Assembly (NCBI GenBank): GCA_033283385.1
Contig: JAWMQQ010000001.1
Coordinates: forward strand, 1,054,001-1,118,000
Length of the DNA: 64,000 nucleotides
Direction: 5' to 3'
Source of the DNA: Mangrovimicrobium sp033283385
GTDB taxonomy: Bacteria; Pseudomonadota; Gammaproteobacteria; Pseudomonadales; Halieaceae
Position numbers and translations under genes: made by a program. Positions 50,953-58,347 of this stretch are shown piece by piece. Position 1 is the stretch's first letter. The number at the start of each line of letters is the position of its first letter. Under the pieces are notes generated by a model, which saw nothing but the letters and a program-made list of their open reading frames with translations, ran no database searches and was not told the DNA's origin.

Positions 50953-51509
50953 ACCTGCGCTGTCCCGACCTTGTTGACCTCGGCGCCGACGTGAATCCGC
51001 CCCGGCGTCACCACTTTCGCGTTGAGGCCGCGCAGGTGCATCGCCTTGCCGATGTCCGAGTTCACGAACATCACCGCGTCCTTGCCGAACCGGTTGCGGA
51101 ACTTGACGCAGCCGAGGTGGGGTTCCGCGGTGATCTCGATCACCGCCTCGCCGATGGCCAGCCGGGTGCCGGGGGGCAGGTTGGATTCGCTGAGGTCCAT
51201 GTCGATGTAGAGCTGGTCGCCCGCCAGCTTCCAGCGATCCCGGCTGCCCGCGATCAGGGCGATCGCCCTGGCGTTCATCAGGTTCAGCTGCATGTCGGGG
51301 TGCGCCGCGCCGTCCGCGGTTTTGCCGTTGCCCCTGGCCAGCCAGTTGTCGCCGACCAGGCCGTTCTCCAGGTCCAACTCGCCGGATTCGAGTTCCGTGC
51401 GTTCGTTGGTTTGCGGACGGCAGACGATCATCTCCAGTGTGCCGACGTCCACCGGGGACTGCTGTATGTGGGCCAGGCCCGCCTCGAGCTCTTTCTCATC
51501 CAGGAACAC
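50949..51509 (-). CDS. MOSC-domain protein
   Basis: 186 aa from GTG 51509 (GAGG upstream); the frame extends to 51557 across the hydrolase remnant. VDVGTLEMIVCRP, LENGLVGDNWLARG, MNARAIALIAG, EPHLGCVKFRNRFGKDAVMFVN, GLNAKVVTPGRIHVGAEV. The conserved Cys (GCVKF) is the MOSC residue thought to carry sulfur for molybdenum-cofactor-related reactions. YiiM-type MOSC proteins detoxify hydroxylated bases or act with Moco; the specific role is unknown. Confidence 0.85.
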   Translation of the reverse strand: MFLDEKELEAGLAHIQQSPVDVGTLEMIVCRPQTNERTELESGELDLENGLVGDNWLARGNGKTADGAAHPDMQLNLMNARAIALIAGSRDRWKLAGDQLYIDMDLSESNLPPGTRLAIGEAVIEITAEPHLGCVKFRNRFGKDAVMFVNSDIGKAMHLRGLNAKVVTPGRIHVGAEVNKVGTAQV

Positions 51510-51529
51510 TGCCGCTATCCTCGCCGTGA

Positions 51530-51772
51530 AAGGTTGAACACATCTGGCCGTTTGCAACGCCGCACGCCATCTTTTCCATGTAGGCGGGGTGTATCGTATC
51601 GTAGCGGGCGCCGATGACCAGCGTGGGAAGCGTGATATTTTTCAGGTCCGCGGGGATGCACGGCAGGTGCTGCCGGCACTTGAGCGCGTACTCGATGCCC
51701 GCGCCGGGAAGTAGCCGTCGAAGGCACCCAGGTACTTGTGGGGGAAGCCCTGGCCGCCGGGGCAACGGCGGG
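51530..51772 (-). pseudogene. Frameshifted C-terminal remnant of an alpha/beta-hydrolase (proline-iminopeptidase-like)
   Basis: One frame reads GGQGFPHKYLGAFDGYFP and then, after a 1-base deletion near 51704-51712, another continues GIEYALKCRQHLP, ADLKNITLPTLVIGARYD and MEKMACGVANGQ. TLVIGARYD is the strand carrying the catalytic acid in prolyl aminopeptidase-like hydrolases. The N-terminal two thirds, with the nucleophile, are missing. The last part is overlapped by the MOSC upstream region. Confidence 0.75.
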
Positions 51773-51801
51773 ACCTTGGTTGCGGGTTGTTGCCGATGCG
51801 C

Positions 51802-52077
51802 TCAGCCCTCGCCCGAGAAGGCCGACCGTACCTCGCTCATCGTCATGCCCTGTATTTCTATCACCTTGTGCGGCGAAGTGTTTCCCGACACCAGCGACAG
51901 GGCGGATTTGTCGAGCCGCAGTTCCCGGGCCAGCAGCTTGAGGACCGCGCCATTGGCCTTGCCTTTTTCCGGCGGCGCCGCGATACGGATCTTGAGTTCG
52001 TCGCCCAGCCACCCGGCAACGCTTGAGCTGGAGGCGCCGGGGACGACCTTGATCTTCAGTCTGGTGACAGCTGTCAT
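51802..52077 (-). CDS. DUF167 (YggU/UPF0235) family protein
   Basis: 91 aa. LKIKVVPGASSSSVAGWLGDELKIRIAAPPEKGKANGAVLKLLA and SGNTSPHKVIEI are diagnostic (quoted in part; key residues G-A, PPxxGKAN, SGxxSxxK). A small conserved alpha/beta protein whose role is not known. The neighbouring pseudogene and GFA gene are in the same direction. Confidence 0.93.
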   Translation of the reverse strand: MTAVTRLKIKVVPGASSSSVAGWLGDELKIRIAAPPEKGKANGAVLKLLARELRLDKSALSLVSGNTSPHKVIEIQGMTMSEVRSAFSGEG

Positions 52078-52080
52078 GGC

Positions 52081-52488
52081 TCAGGCGGGGTAGGTGTCGT
52101 GGTTCGGGAGTTTCTCCAGCTCGCAATCCCAGCTCGCCCGGCTGGCGACGAAGATGTGGGCGTCCGGCGTGCGGTTCACGCCGCTATCGAGGCTGCCGGC
52201 GGGGACCACCAGCAGGGTGCCGTCCAGTTGCCAGGAGGGTACCGCCGAGCCGCAGGTGGTGCAGAAGGCACGGGTATGGCGCGTGCCTGGAATCGTATAC
52301 GCGGTGTGACCATCCTCGCCGGAAAGCCAGCGAAGTGTCGCGGTGGTGCCCAGCAGGTTTGCCGCGTGCGCCGAGCCGGTGTCTTTCTGGCAGTACTTGC
52401 AGTGGCACAGCATGAAGCGCTCGAACTCGCCCTCTGCCTCGAAGCGGTTCCGGCCGCACTGGCAGGAGCCTGAAAGTTTGTTTGTCAT
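52081..52488 (-). CDS. GFA-family (CENP-V/GFA) zinc protein
   Basis: 135 aa from ATG 52488. The zinc ligands are in GSCQCGRNRFE, LCHCKYCQKDTGSAHAANL and FCTTCGSAVPSW. The family was named for glutathione-dependent formaldehyde activation, but most members have unknown activity. It lies 3 bp before DUF167. Confidence 0.92.
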   Translation of the reverse strand: MTNKLSGSCQCGRNRFEAEGEFERFMLCHCKYCQKDTGSAHAANLLGTTATLRWLSGEDGHTAYTIPGTRHTRAFCTTCGSAVPSWQLDGTLLVVPAGSLDSGVNRTPDAHIFVASRASWDCELEKLPNHDTYPA

Positions 52489-52507
52489 GAGGTATATCCG
52501 TCCCGAT

Positions 52508-52687
52508 CTATTTCCGGTTGCCCCTGAAGGGCGCATCCCTGTGCATCTTTTCCATATTCTCGCGCAGCTGGGTTCCCGGCTTCGATCGCTGTTTGTGGCG
52601 GTGCCAGGCGATCGCGAACGCGGTCGCAGAGATCGCGATGCCGGCCAGGATCAGGATGTTGGAAAGTGCCAGCGGATCACTCCCCAT
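52508..52687 (-). CDS. Small single-helix membrane protein
   Basis: 59 aa: one membrane helix (LSNILILAGIAISATAFAIAW, residues ~9-29), then a basic, polar tail ending APFRGNRK. It starts inside the end of the fusion gene (overlap about 11 bp). Function unknown; a basic cytoplasmic tail is the only other feature. Confidence 0.5.
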   Translation of the reverse strand: MGSDPLALSNILILAGIAISATAFAIAWHRHKQRSKPGTQLRENMEKMHRDAPFRGNRK

Positions 52688-53573
52688 CGAGTTCATCGAA
52701 AAACTTCCAGGTGTCCGCACCGTCGAACTTGCGCACCGGTACCGCCGCAATGAGTTCAGGATCGAAGTTGCCCAGGTTGACGCCGTGCTTCGCCCCGGGC
52801 TCGGGGTCCAGGGGTTCCCAGTGGGTGACGCAGCCGCAGTGGCGGCAGTGAATCGTGCTGAGTGTCCTGTCGCCCTGGATATACCCTATTGCGGCGCCGG
52901 GTTCCGAAGCGATCGCTACGGTGCCGAACTCGAAGTACACCCAGGGTCCGCCGATACGACGACACAGTGAGCAGTTGCAGTCGGTTGCCACGGTGGGCGT
53001 CGAAGGCAGCGTCATGCGGATTGCCCCGCAGTGGCATGAACCCTGGTGCATCGGCCTCTCCTTCACGTATCTGTATTCAGTGCAGCTCTCTCCCTTGAAG
53101 ACCGCCGCCTGCCTGGACCGCAATGTAAACCCACTGCGTTCGAGAAGTCGAATGGACGAGGTGTTGCGCGCATCCGTGATCGCCCGGATCGAGTTCACGG
53201 CCGTAAGCTTCCATATCAATCCGAGCAGGCAGTTGACGGCCCTGGCCGCATGCCCCTCGCCCTGTTGCTCGCCTGCGAGTGTGAAGCCGATTTCGGCTTC
53301 GTTTTCATCGGTATCGAGAAATATGCCGACATCGCCGATAAGCTGGTTCGAGTCCGCGCGGGCGATGGCGAGTTGGATCCAGCCGTCGGGCAGGAAGTCG
53401 GTTACCGCAGCCATGCCGAGCACGAATTGTTCGGCATCCGCTGCGCCCATGGCAGTCCAGCCCTGGAAGCGCGCCAGTTGCGGGTCCGCGCGATAGGCGA
53501 GGAATGCCTCCACATCGGAGGGCTCGAATCGCCGCAGCGTGGTGCTGCCCAGGGTCAGCGGTAGCGATTCCAT
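52677..53573 (-). CDS. GNAT acetyltransferase-GFA zinc protein fusion
   Basis: 298 aa. Residues 1-170 are a RimJ/L-type GNAT (TLRRFEPSDVEAFLAYRADP, AEIGFTLAGEQQGEGHAARAV, DARNTSSIRLLERSGF). From M175 a complete GFA domain follows (C180, C182, C199, C204 and HCRHCGCVTHWEP). An AAGGAG ribosome site lies 8 bp before M175 (ATG at 53051), so the GFA part may also be made separately. The fusion may come from loss of a stop codon between two neighbouring genes. Confidence 0.85.
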   Translation of the reverse strand: MESLPLTLGSTTLRRFEPSDVEAFLAYRADPQLARFQGWTAMGAADAEQFVLGMAAVTDFLPDGWIQLAIARADSNQLIGDVGIFLDTDENEAEIGFTLAGEQQGEGHAARAVNCLLGLIWKLTAVNSIRAITDARNTSSIRLLERSGFTLRSRQAAVFKGESCTEYRYVKERPMHQGSCHCGAIRMTLPSTPTVATDCNCSLCRRIGGPWVYFEFGTVAIASEPGAAIGYIQGDRTLSTIHCRHCGCVTHWEPLDPEPGAKHGVNLGNFDPELIAAVPVRKFDGADTWKFFDELDGE

Positions 53574-53605
53574 TGCGTATCAGCTTGCTCGCGGCTGCGC
53601 CGGCT

Positions 53606-54829
53606 TCAGGCGACCAATCTTGCCCGGGCACTCGACTCGATCAAATCGACCAGGATCCGCTCCACGTTGCTGCCGCCGATACCGATGCGCGCGCCGGGCG
53701 AGAGGCTTGCCAGCGCGTCGACAGAATCCTGGTAGCGCCCCTCGACGTAATCGACCAGTGCCGAGACCAGTGCCAGCGAGACGTCGCGATTGGCTCCGCT
53801 GCCGGTCGCGGATATCGTCTCCTCGCAGCGCCGCAGTCCCTCCAGGTCGCCGGCGGTTGCGTACAGGCCGGCCACGTGCAGCGCGATAAAGGGGTGGCCG
53901 ACCATGCCCCATACGCGTTCGATATGCCGGGTAACCGCGCTATCGAGATCGGCGGCATTGCCGGACTGGAGGTAATCCCGTAGCAGGAATCCACCGCAAT
54001 CGGCGAGGGTCAGCACGGGGCCACAGGTGGTGGTATCCGGCGCGCAATGCTCGAGGTAGCGCTGCATGGCGGCCTCGTGTTCGCCGAGCTGGAACTCGGC
54101 CAGCGCGAGATGCCACTGCACGTGCCCGTACATCTGCCCCTCGCGCGCGCCGGCTCCGTGGACCTGCAGCCACTCCTGCAGAACCCGGGCGGATTCCTCC
54201 GCTGCCCCGGCGTCGTGCAGCATGTGCGCGAGTCCGTGAATGGAGTAGAGCGCGTGGGGCCTGATTTCCAGTGCACGTTCGAGCAACTCGCGCCCGCGCT
54301 GGTGCTGGCCCGCCTCGCTGGCGGCGAATCCCAGGCGTGCGAGGAAGGCCCAGTCGTCGCCGAGCGCATGCTCTACGGATTCGAGCAGGCCGAGTACCGA
54401 TTCCAGTTTTCCCGGCCCGCCGTAAAAGAACAGGCTCCCCGCAAGCTGGGAAATGACCAGCAGGTCGCTGGGTGTGGATTCGATGTAGGCGTAAGCCCGC
54501 TCGCGTGTTGCGCCGGGTTGATCTACCAGGCCGACCAGGATGTCGATGTGCTCGCGCTCCCGGTCCGTGGCTTGGGGGGCTGCGTTGATTGCCTGTTCGC
54601 GGTAACCCTGGGCATCGGCCTCTCCCACATCTTTTGCCACGAAGTAGCGTGCAGCGGCCGCCATGGCAAAATCGCTATCCAGTGCCAGGGCCTCGTCCAG
54701 GGCGGCGGCTGCGCCGGACTCCGACCCCAGGATCAGGTCTAGCGCCTGCTGGTAAAGCGCTGCGGCGGCGGGGGAGGGTGTCGACAGGGGGTTGCCGGTG
54801 CGCGAGTCATGCATGCAAGGTTTATCCAT
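53606..54829 (-). CDS. Tetratricopeptide-repeat protein (TTC38-like)
   Basis: 407 aa, mostly helical repeats: LYQQALDLILG, RGRELLERALEIRPHALYSIHGLAHMLHDAG, GHVQWHLALAEFQLGEHEAAMQRYLEH, LVSALVDYVEGRYQDSVDAL. HxLAHMLHDAG-type segments followed by HVQWHLALAEF are seen in the TTC38 family. No signal peptide. A protein-interaction role is likely, the partner unknown. 54830-54962 holds no gene. Confidence 0.82.
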   Translation of the reverse strand: MDKPCMHDSRTGNPLSTPSPAAAALYQQALDLILGSESGAAAALDEALALDSDFAMAAAARYFVAKDVGEADAQGYREQAINAAPQATDREREHIDILVGLVDQPGATRERAYAYIESTPSDLLVISQLAGSLFFYGGPGKLESVLGLLESVEHALGDDWAFLARLGFAASEAGQHQRGRELLERALEIRPHALYSIHGLAHMLHDAGAAEESARVLQEWLQVHGAGAREGQMYGHVQWHLALAEFQLGEHEAAMQRYLEHCAPDTTTCGPVLTLADCGGFLLRDYLQSGNAADLDSAVTRHIERVWGMVGHPFIALHVAGLYATAGDLEGLRRCEETISATGSGANRDVSLALVSALVDYVEGRYQDSVDALASLSPGARIGIGGSNVERILVDLIESSARARLVA

Positions 54830-54962
54830 TATTGCCGGGCCCGTGATCCGCCCGGCCAGCCCAGGGGGCCGTTGGTTGCTGATTACACAATGTGGAACAC
54901 CATGGAGTGGTCGGCCAGATAATACTCTCCATCCAGGATGAGGCGCATTTTAGACACGTATT

Positions 54963-55616
54963 CTACCTCGATTTCTTGGCTACCCGCTCAGCCCACGCCT
55001 TTGTCGCCTTGCAGGCATCCATCGCCCGCCTGTAACCGTCCCGGTCGCTGGTGCGGGCGACGTAGGCCAGCTCGATGTCACCCAGGCTCGCCGAGTCGGT
55101 TCTCTGGGCCAGTTGCAGCGCGTAGGTCACCGAAATATCGGCGGCGGTGAAGCTGTCGCCGGCCATGAAAGGAGAGCGGGCGAGCTGGCGCCGGACCAGT
55201 CCCAGCCGGCTGTTGAACACCTCCAGCGCTTTTCGCGCGCCCCAGTTGTCGCGCTCGGCTTCCGGCGCCATGTTGCGGCTGACCACCACGAAGTAGATGG
55301 ACGCCGCCAGCCCGGCCTCGCCCAGGTGCAGGAATTGCTGGTAGGCAGGGAAGGCGGGGTCCTGTGGGGCAGGCGCCATTGGTGTGGGCCCGTAGCGCGC
55401 CATCAGGTATTCCATGATCGCGATCGACTCGACCATGGAGACATCGCCGTCGACGATGGCCGGGATGAATCCCGCGGGGTTGATCGCCAGGAACTCGGTG
55501 TCGTTCTCGACATCGTCGAGCAGGTCGACGGGCCTCAGCTGGTAGGGCAGGCCCATTTCCTCGAGCAGCCATACCACCCGGAAGCCCCGTCCCTCGCCAT
55601 ATACGGTAATCATCAT
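54963..55616 (-). CDS. Glutathione S-transferase
   Basis: 217 aa. Thioredoxin-like N-terminal domain (MITVYGEGRGFRVVWLLEEMGLPY, AINPAGFIPAIVDGD with cis-Pro, MVESIAIMEYLMARY for the ESxAI glutathione contact). An all-alpha C-terminal domain has FMAGDSFTAADISVTYAL. Possible detoxification of electrophiles such as epoxides. Confidence 0.92.
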   Translation of the reverse strand: MMITVYGEGRGFRVVWLLEEMGLPYQLRPVDLLDDVENDTEFLAINPAGFIPAIVDGDVSMVESIAIMEYLMARYGPTPMAPAPQDPAFPAYQQFLHLGEAGLAASIYFVVVSRNMAPEAERDNWGARKALEVFNSRLGLVRRQLARSPFMAGDSFTAADISVTYALQLAQRTDSASLGDIELAYVARTSDRDGYRRAMDACKATKAWAERVAKKSR

Positions 55617-55655
55617 CGGAAGCCTCCTCTGCTGTGGGGTGCGTTCAGGGCAGCG

Positions 55656-56381
55656 CTACTGACCGGATTGCCGCCGGTGTTTCTTCAGCAGGCGCCGGAA
55701 CTCGGATTCCCCCAGCGGGTGGTCGGTCTTGTCGATCACCAGGCTCTGGCGCAGTTCCCGGGGGAAGTTCGAGTCCAGCGCCCAGCGTACCGACATCGCG
55801 ATGGCCATGGCAATGAAGGCGCCGATGCCGGCAACCAGCATGTCCTTTTGCGCATCCCAGATATCCCCCTGCGCGCCCAGGAAGGCCAGGCCCGCGGACG
55901 GGTCCACGCCGGCAGCGACCAGCCACTCGATGATCTCGTAGATAGCCGAGAACGCGAGCACCAGTTCCACCGGTAGCCAGAAACCCCAGAAGGCGCCCGC
56001 GTGGGCGACCCGGTGGAACATTTCGCGCATCGGGTAGGCAAGCAGCAGGCCGAAGGAGAAGTGCACCAGCCTGTCGTACATGTTCCGCTCGGCGCCGAAC
56101 CAGTGTTGCAGTGTTACCCCGAAGGGCACCTCGGCGTAGGTGTAGTGGGAGCCGACGACGTGCATGCACATGAAGATGGTGATCAGCGTGTAGGAGAGAT
56201 TGGACAGGCGGAAATAGCGCCCGACGAGGATGATGACGGGCACGAAGATGAAGACGAGGATGTTCTCCAGCAGCCAGTCGTGGGGATAGACCGGGTTGAT
56301 TGCAGCCCAGGCCCAGAAGGCCAGGAAGACGAGCAGGAGGAAGATGTTGTAGCGCGACATTGTCCTGGGCTTTCTATTCAT
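55656..56381 (-). CDS. DUF2238 (YjdF-like) inner-membrane protein
   Basis: 241 aa with about six membrane segments. HVVGSHYTYAEVPFG and RNMYDRLVHFSFGLLLAYPMRE and SAIYEIIEWLVA are the DUF2238 signature (conserved His, Tyr, Asp). GDIWDAQKDMLVAGIGA follows. Function unknown. RBS weak; ATG 56358 is an alternative start. Confidence 0.92.
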   Translation of the reverse strand: MNRKPRTMSRYNIFLLLVFLAFWAWAAINPVYPHDWLLENILVFIFVPVIILVGRYFRLSNLSYTLITIFMCMHVVGSHYTYAEVPFGVTLQHWFGAERNMYDRLVHFSFGLLLAYPMREMFHRVAHAGAFWGFWLPVELVLAFSAIYEIIEWLVAAGVDPSAGLAFLGAQGDIWDAQKDMLVAGIGAFIAMAIAMSVRWALDSNFPRELRQSLVIDKTDHPLGESEFRRLLKKHRRQSGQ

Positions 56382-56417
56382 TTGCTTAAATACTCCCGAT
56401 GTGTTCCTGGGCGAAGG

Positions 56418-56912
56418 CTAACTCCCCTGGCGCTTCGGCGCAGCGAGTGGCAACTCGTACCGGAAGCGGGTGACACCGTTCGGGTCAGTAGTTTTCCCTG
56501 TTTTTGTAAAACCCAGCTTTTCTATGACTCTGTTCGACGCCAGGTTGGAGCTTCGGGCGTAGGCCACCACATACCTTGCAGGTGTCGATTCCCGCAGATA
56601 CTTCAGGCCCAGCACTCCGGCCAGGGTCGAATAGCCTTTTCCCCAGTGGTCCGGGTGAAGTACCAGCCCCAATTCGTGCTCAGAGTCGTGGTTGGGGAAG
56701 ACAATGAGTTTGCCAATAATCTGGCCTTGCCGGCAAATCACATGAGCACCCATGGCGCCATCCTTCCAGAGCGCTGCATTGCGACGAACACTTTCTATGA
56801 CGGCAGATTCACTCCATGGGCCGTCTCCGAAATGTTCGAAGACGCGGGGCTCTGTAAATAATGCGAGCATGGCTTCCAGGTCCGACATCTTCATTTCGCG
56901 AATGGAGATCAT
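56418..56912 (-). CDS. GNAT-family N-acetyltransferase
   Basis: 164 aa, RimJ/L-like: IREMKMSDLEAMLALFTEPRV, ELGLVLHPDHWGKGYSTLAG (acetyl-CoA binding) and AYARSSNLASNRVIEKLGFTKTG. Substrate unknown. One of three GNAT genes within 8 kb. Confidence 0.9.
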   Translation of the reverse strand: MISIREMKMSDLEAMLALFTEPRVFEHFGDGPWSESAVIESVRRNAALWKDGAMGAHVICRQGQIIGKLIVFPNHDSEHELGLVLHPDHWGKGYSTLAGVLGLKYLRESTPARYVVAYARSSNLASNRVIEKLGFTKTGKTTDPNGVTRFRYELPLAAPKRQGS

Positions 56913-56943
56913 GGGCTTTACCAGTGACGGGTAACAGGGCTGA

Positions 56944-57399
56944 CTATTCGGTGATCATTTCGCGAATGCCGAGATAGCGCACTGAATTGAAACCGCTGGC
57001 CTTGTCAGTCCAGTACTGCTCGTGAAGCACAGGAGGATAGACCGTTTTCCCGGCCAACTCTTCCCGGCTCAAGAAGGCCGCCTCCACAATCCGCTCAGCT
57101 GCGGCGCCCGGGGCACTACTGGTCAGTTCGCCACCGACAATCCGGCCGGCGAACCAGATTTTGCATATGCGCGCGTCCTTGTCCCACAAGTCCTCCACGT
57201 AGGCGATTTCCAGCGGTTCTATTTCAAGGCCACACTCTTCGAGTGCCTCTCGCCTGACCGCTGCGTGCAAGTCTTCCCTACCGACAACGCCTCCTCCCGG
57301 GGCGACCCAGAAATCATAGGATCCGGGCTTCACGCAGTGGACCAACAGGATGCGATCATCGACGTCTACGATGACGCCGGCTGATATTCGGTGATTCAA
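56944..57399 (-). CDS. NUDIX hydrolase
   Basis: 151 aa from a TTG start at 57399 that overlaps the stop of the upstream membrane gene (TTGA). The Nudix box is complete: G-x5-E-x7-REALEECGL (within GGVVGREDLHAAVRREALEE). It hydrolyses a nucleoside diphosphate linked to another moiety. The specificity is unknown. The long open frame upstream of 57399 overlaps the membrane gene and is not coding. Confidence 0.9.
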   Translation of the reverse strand: MNHRISAGVIVDVDDRILLVHCVKPGSYDFWVAPGGGVVGREDLHAAVRREALEECGLEIEPLEIAYVEDLWDKDARICKIWFAGRIVGGELTSSAPGAAAERIVEAAFLSREELAGKTVYPPVLHEQYWTDKASGFNSVRYLGIREMITE

Positions 57400-57758
57400 A
57401 ACCTGCCCCCGGCGAGGTAGGCAACCGACATCGCTACCGCATAGGCCATGGAGTGCGCTGCCAGTGTAATCATACCCGAGTCGAGCGTCCCGCCCGCAAA
57501 GTACTGGTACGGGAAGTAGGCGAGGATCGCGACTGGGAAGACGATCGCCAGGCGAATCTGGCGATGCAGGTGGCCGACCAGCAAGCCGGGCAGCAGGATG
57601 ACCAGTTTGGCGAGCGGCATCGCGATCAAATACGTTACCTCTGCAATCCATTGCTTGTGGCCCAGGTGCTGTAGCCCGTAGATCTCCCGGTGGAGAAATC
57701 CGCTGACACCCGCCAGTAAAATAAGGCCAATACAAAATGCCAGGCTCTTGATGCTCAT
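57396..57758 (-). CDS. Small multi-pass membrane protein of unknown function
   Basis: 120 aa with about four membrane segments (6-22, 40-60, 68-85, 95-115). A polar hinge HREIYGLQHLGHKQWI follows the first. No family recognised. Its stop overlaps the NUDIX start, so the two are translationally coupled. Confidence 0.7.
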   Translation of the reverse strand: MSIKSLAFCIGLILLAGVSGFLHREIYGLQHLGHKQWIAEVTYLIAMPLAKLVILLPGLLVGHLHRQIRLAIVFPVAILAYFPYQYFAGGTLDSGMITLAAHSMAYAVAMSVAYLAGGRF

Positions 57759-57777
57759 TTATGTCCTTGTGTGTGGT

Positions 57778-58242
57778 TCAGGTGGGCCGGGCCTTCAGCT
57801 CGTCTTCCTCCTTGCGGACAGTTCCACTCTCGAGGGCTTCAAAGCCGCACTTTTCCAGTACACGTTGTGAGCGAAGGTTCTCTACCATGGTCCTGGCGTG
57901 GATGTCGGATTGTGAGGGAATAGCCCCGGATTCCAGAAGCAGTTTCAGCGCATTTGAGCAGACTCCCTTGCCCCAGTATGCCTTGCCGACCCAGTATCCG
58001 ATCTCCACGCCGCCCGAGCCGTGGGGCCAGTACGAGACGCAGGCCACAAGCTGCCCATCGAGTTCCACCGCAAAAGAGTGCTTCGAGTCGTCCTGCCCGG
58101 TGCTGGTGATCCAGTCGAAGGCATCCTGCTCCGAGTAGGGGTGGGGGATGTTGGAGGTCCACCTGGACACTTCCAGGTCACCGACAAGTTCTGCCACCCG
58201 TGGCGCATCCTCTATGCGAAAGCTGCGGAGAGATATGTTCAT
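57778..58242 (-). CDS. GNAT-family N-acetyltransferase
   Basis: 154 aa, RimJ/L-like: SLRSFRIEDAPRVAELVGD, EIGYWVGKAYWGKGVCSNALKLL (acetyl-CoA loop) and RTMVENLRSQRVLEKCGFEALE. Substrate unknown. It is upstream of the small membrane/NUDIX pair by 19 bp and probably heads this group. Confidence 0.9.
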   Translation of the reverse strand: MNISLRSFRIEDAPRVAELVGDLEVSRWTSNIPHPYSEQDAFDWITSTGQDDSKHSFAVELDGQLVACVSYWPHGSGGVEIGYWVGKAYWGKGVCSNALKLLLESGAIPSQSDIHARTMVENLRSQRVLEKCGFEALESGTVRKEEDELKARPT

Positions 58243-58347
58243 TCAGGATTTCCCGGTTCGTCCCTGAGGTGCGGCACCTGCCGTGATGAAGCTGCCACAA
58301 TCCAGATTAAGTGACAATGCGCGTTGCCACAATTAGAGTAAGGCACC

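Noticed and set aside
51515..52126. Minus-strand ORF of 203 codons across DUF167 and the hydrolase remnant
   Set aside because: It is the wrong frame of both; the R/A/G/P-rich translation has no motif, whereas DUF167 is clear in another frame.
58311..58339. GTGACA-17-TAGAGT promoter for the Baeyer-Villiger monooxygenase
   Set aside because: It would start transcription within a few bases of the ATG and exclude the ribosome site, so it is not listed as a feature.
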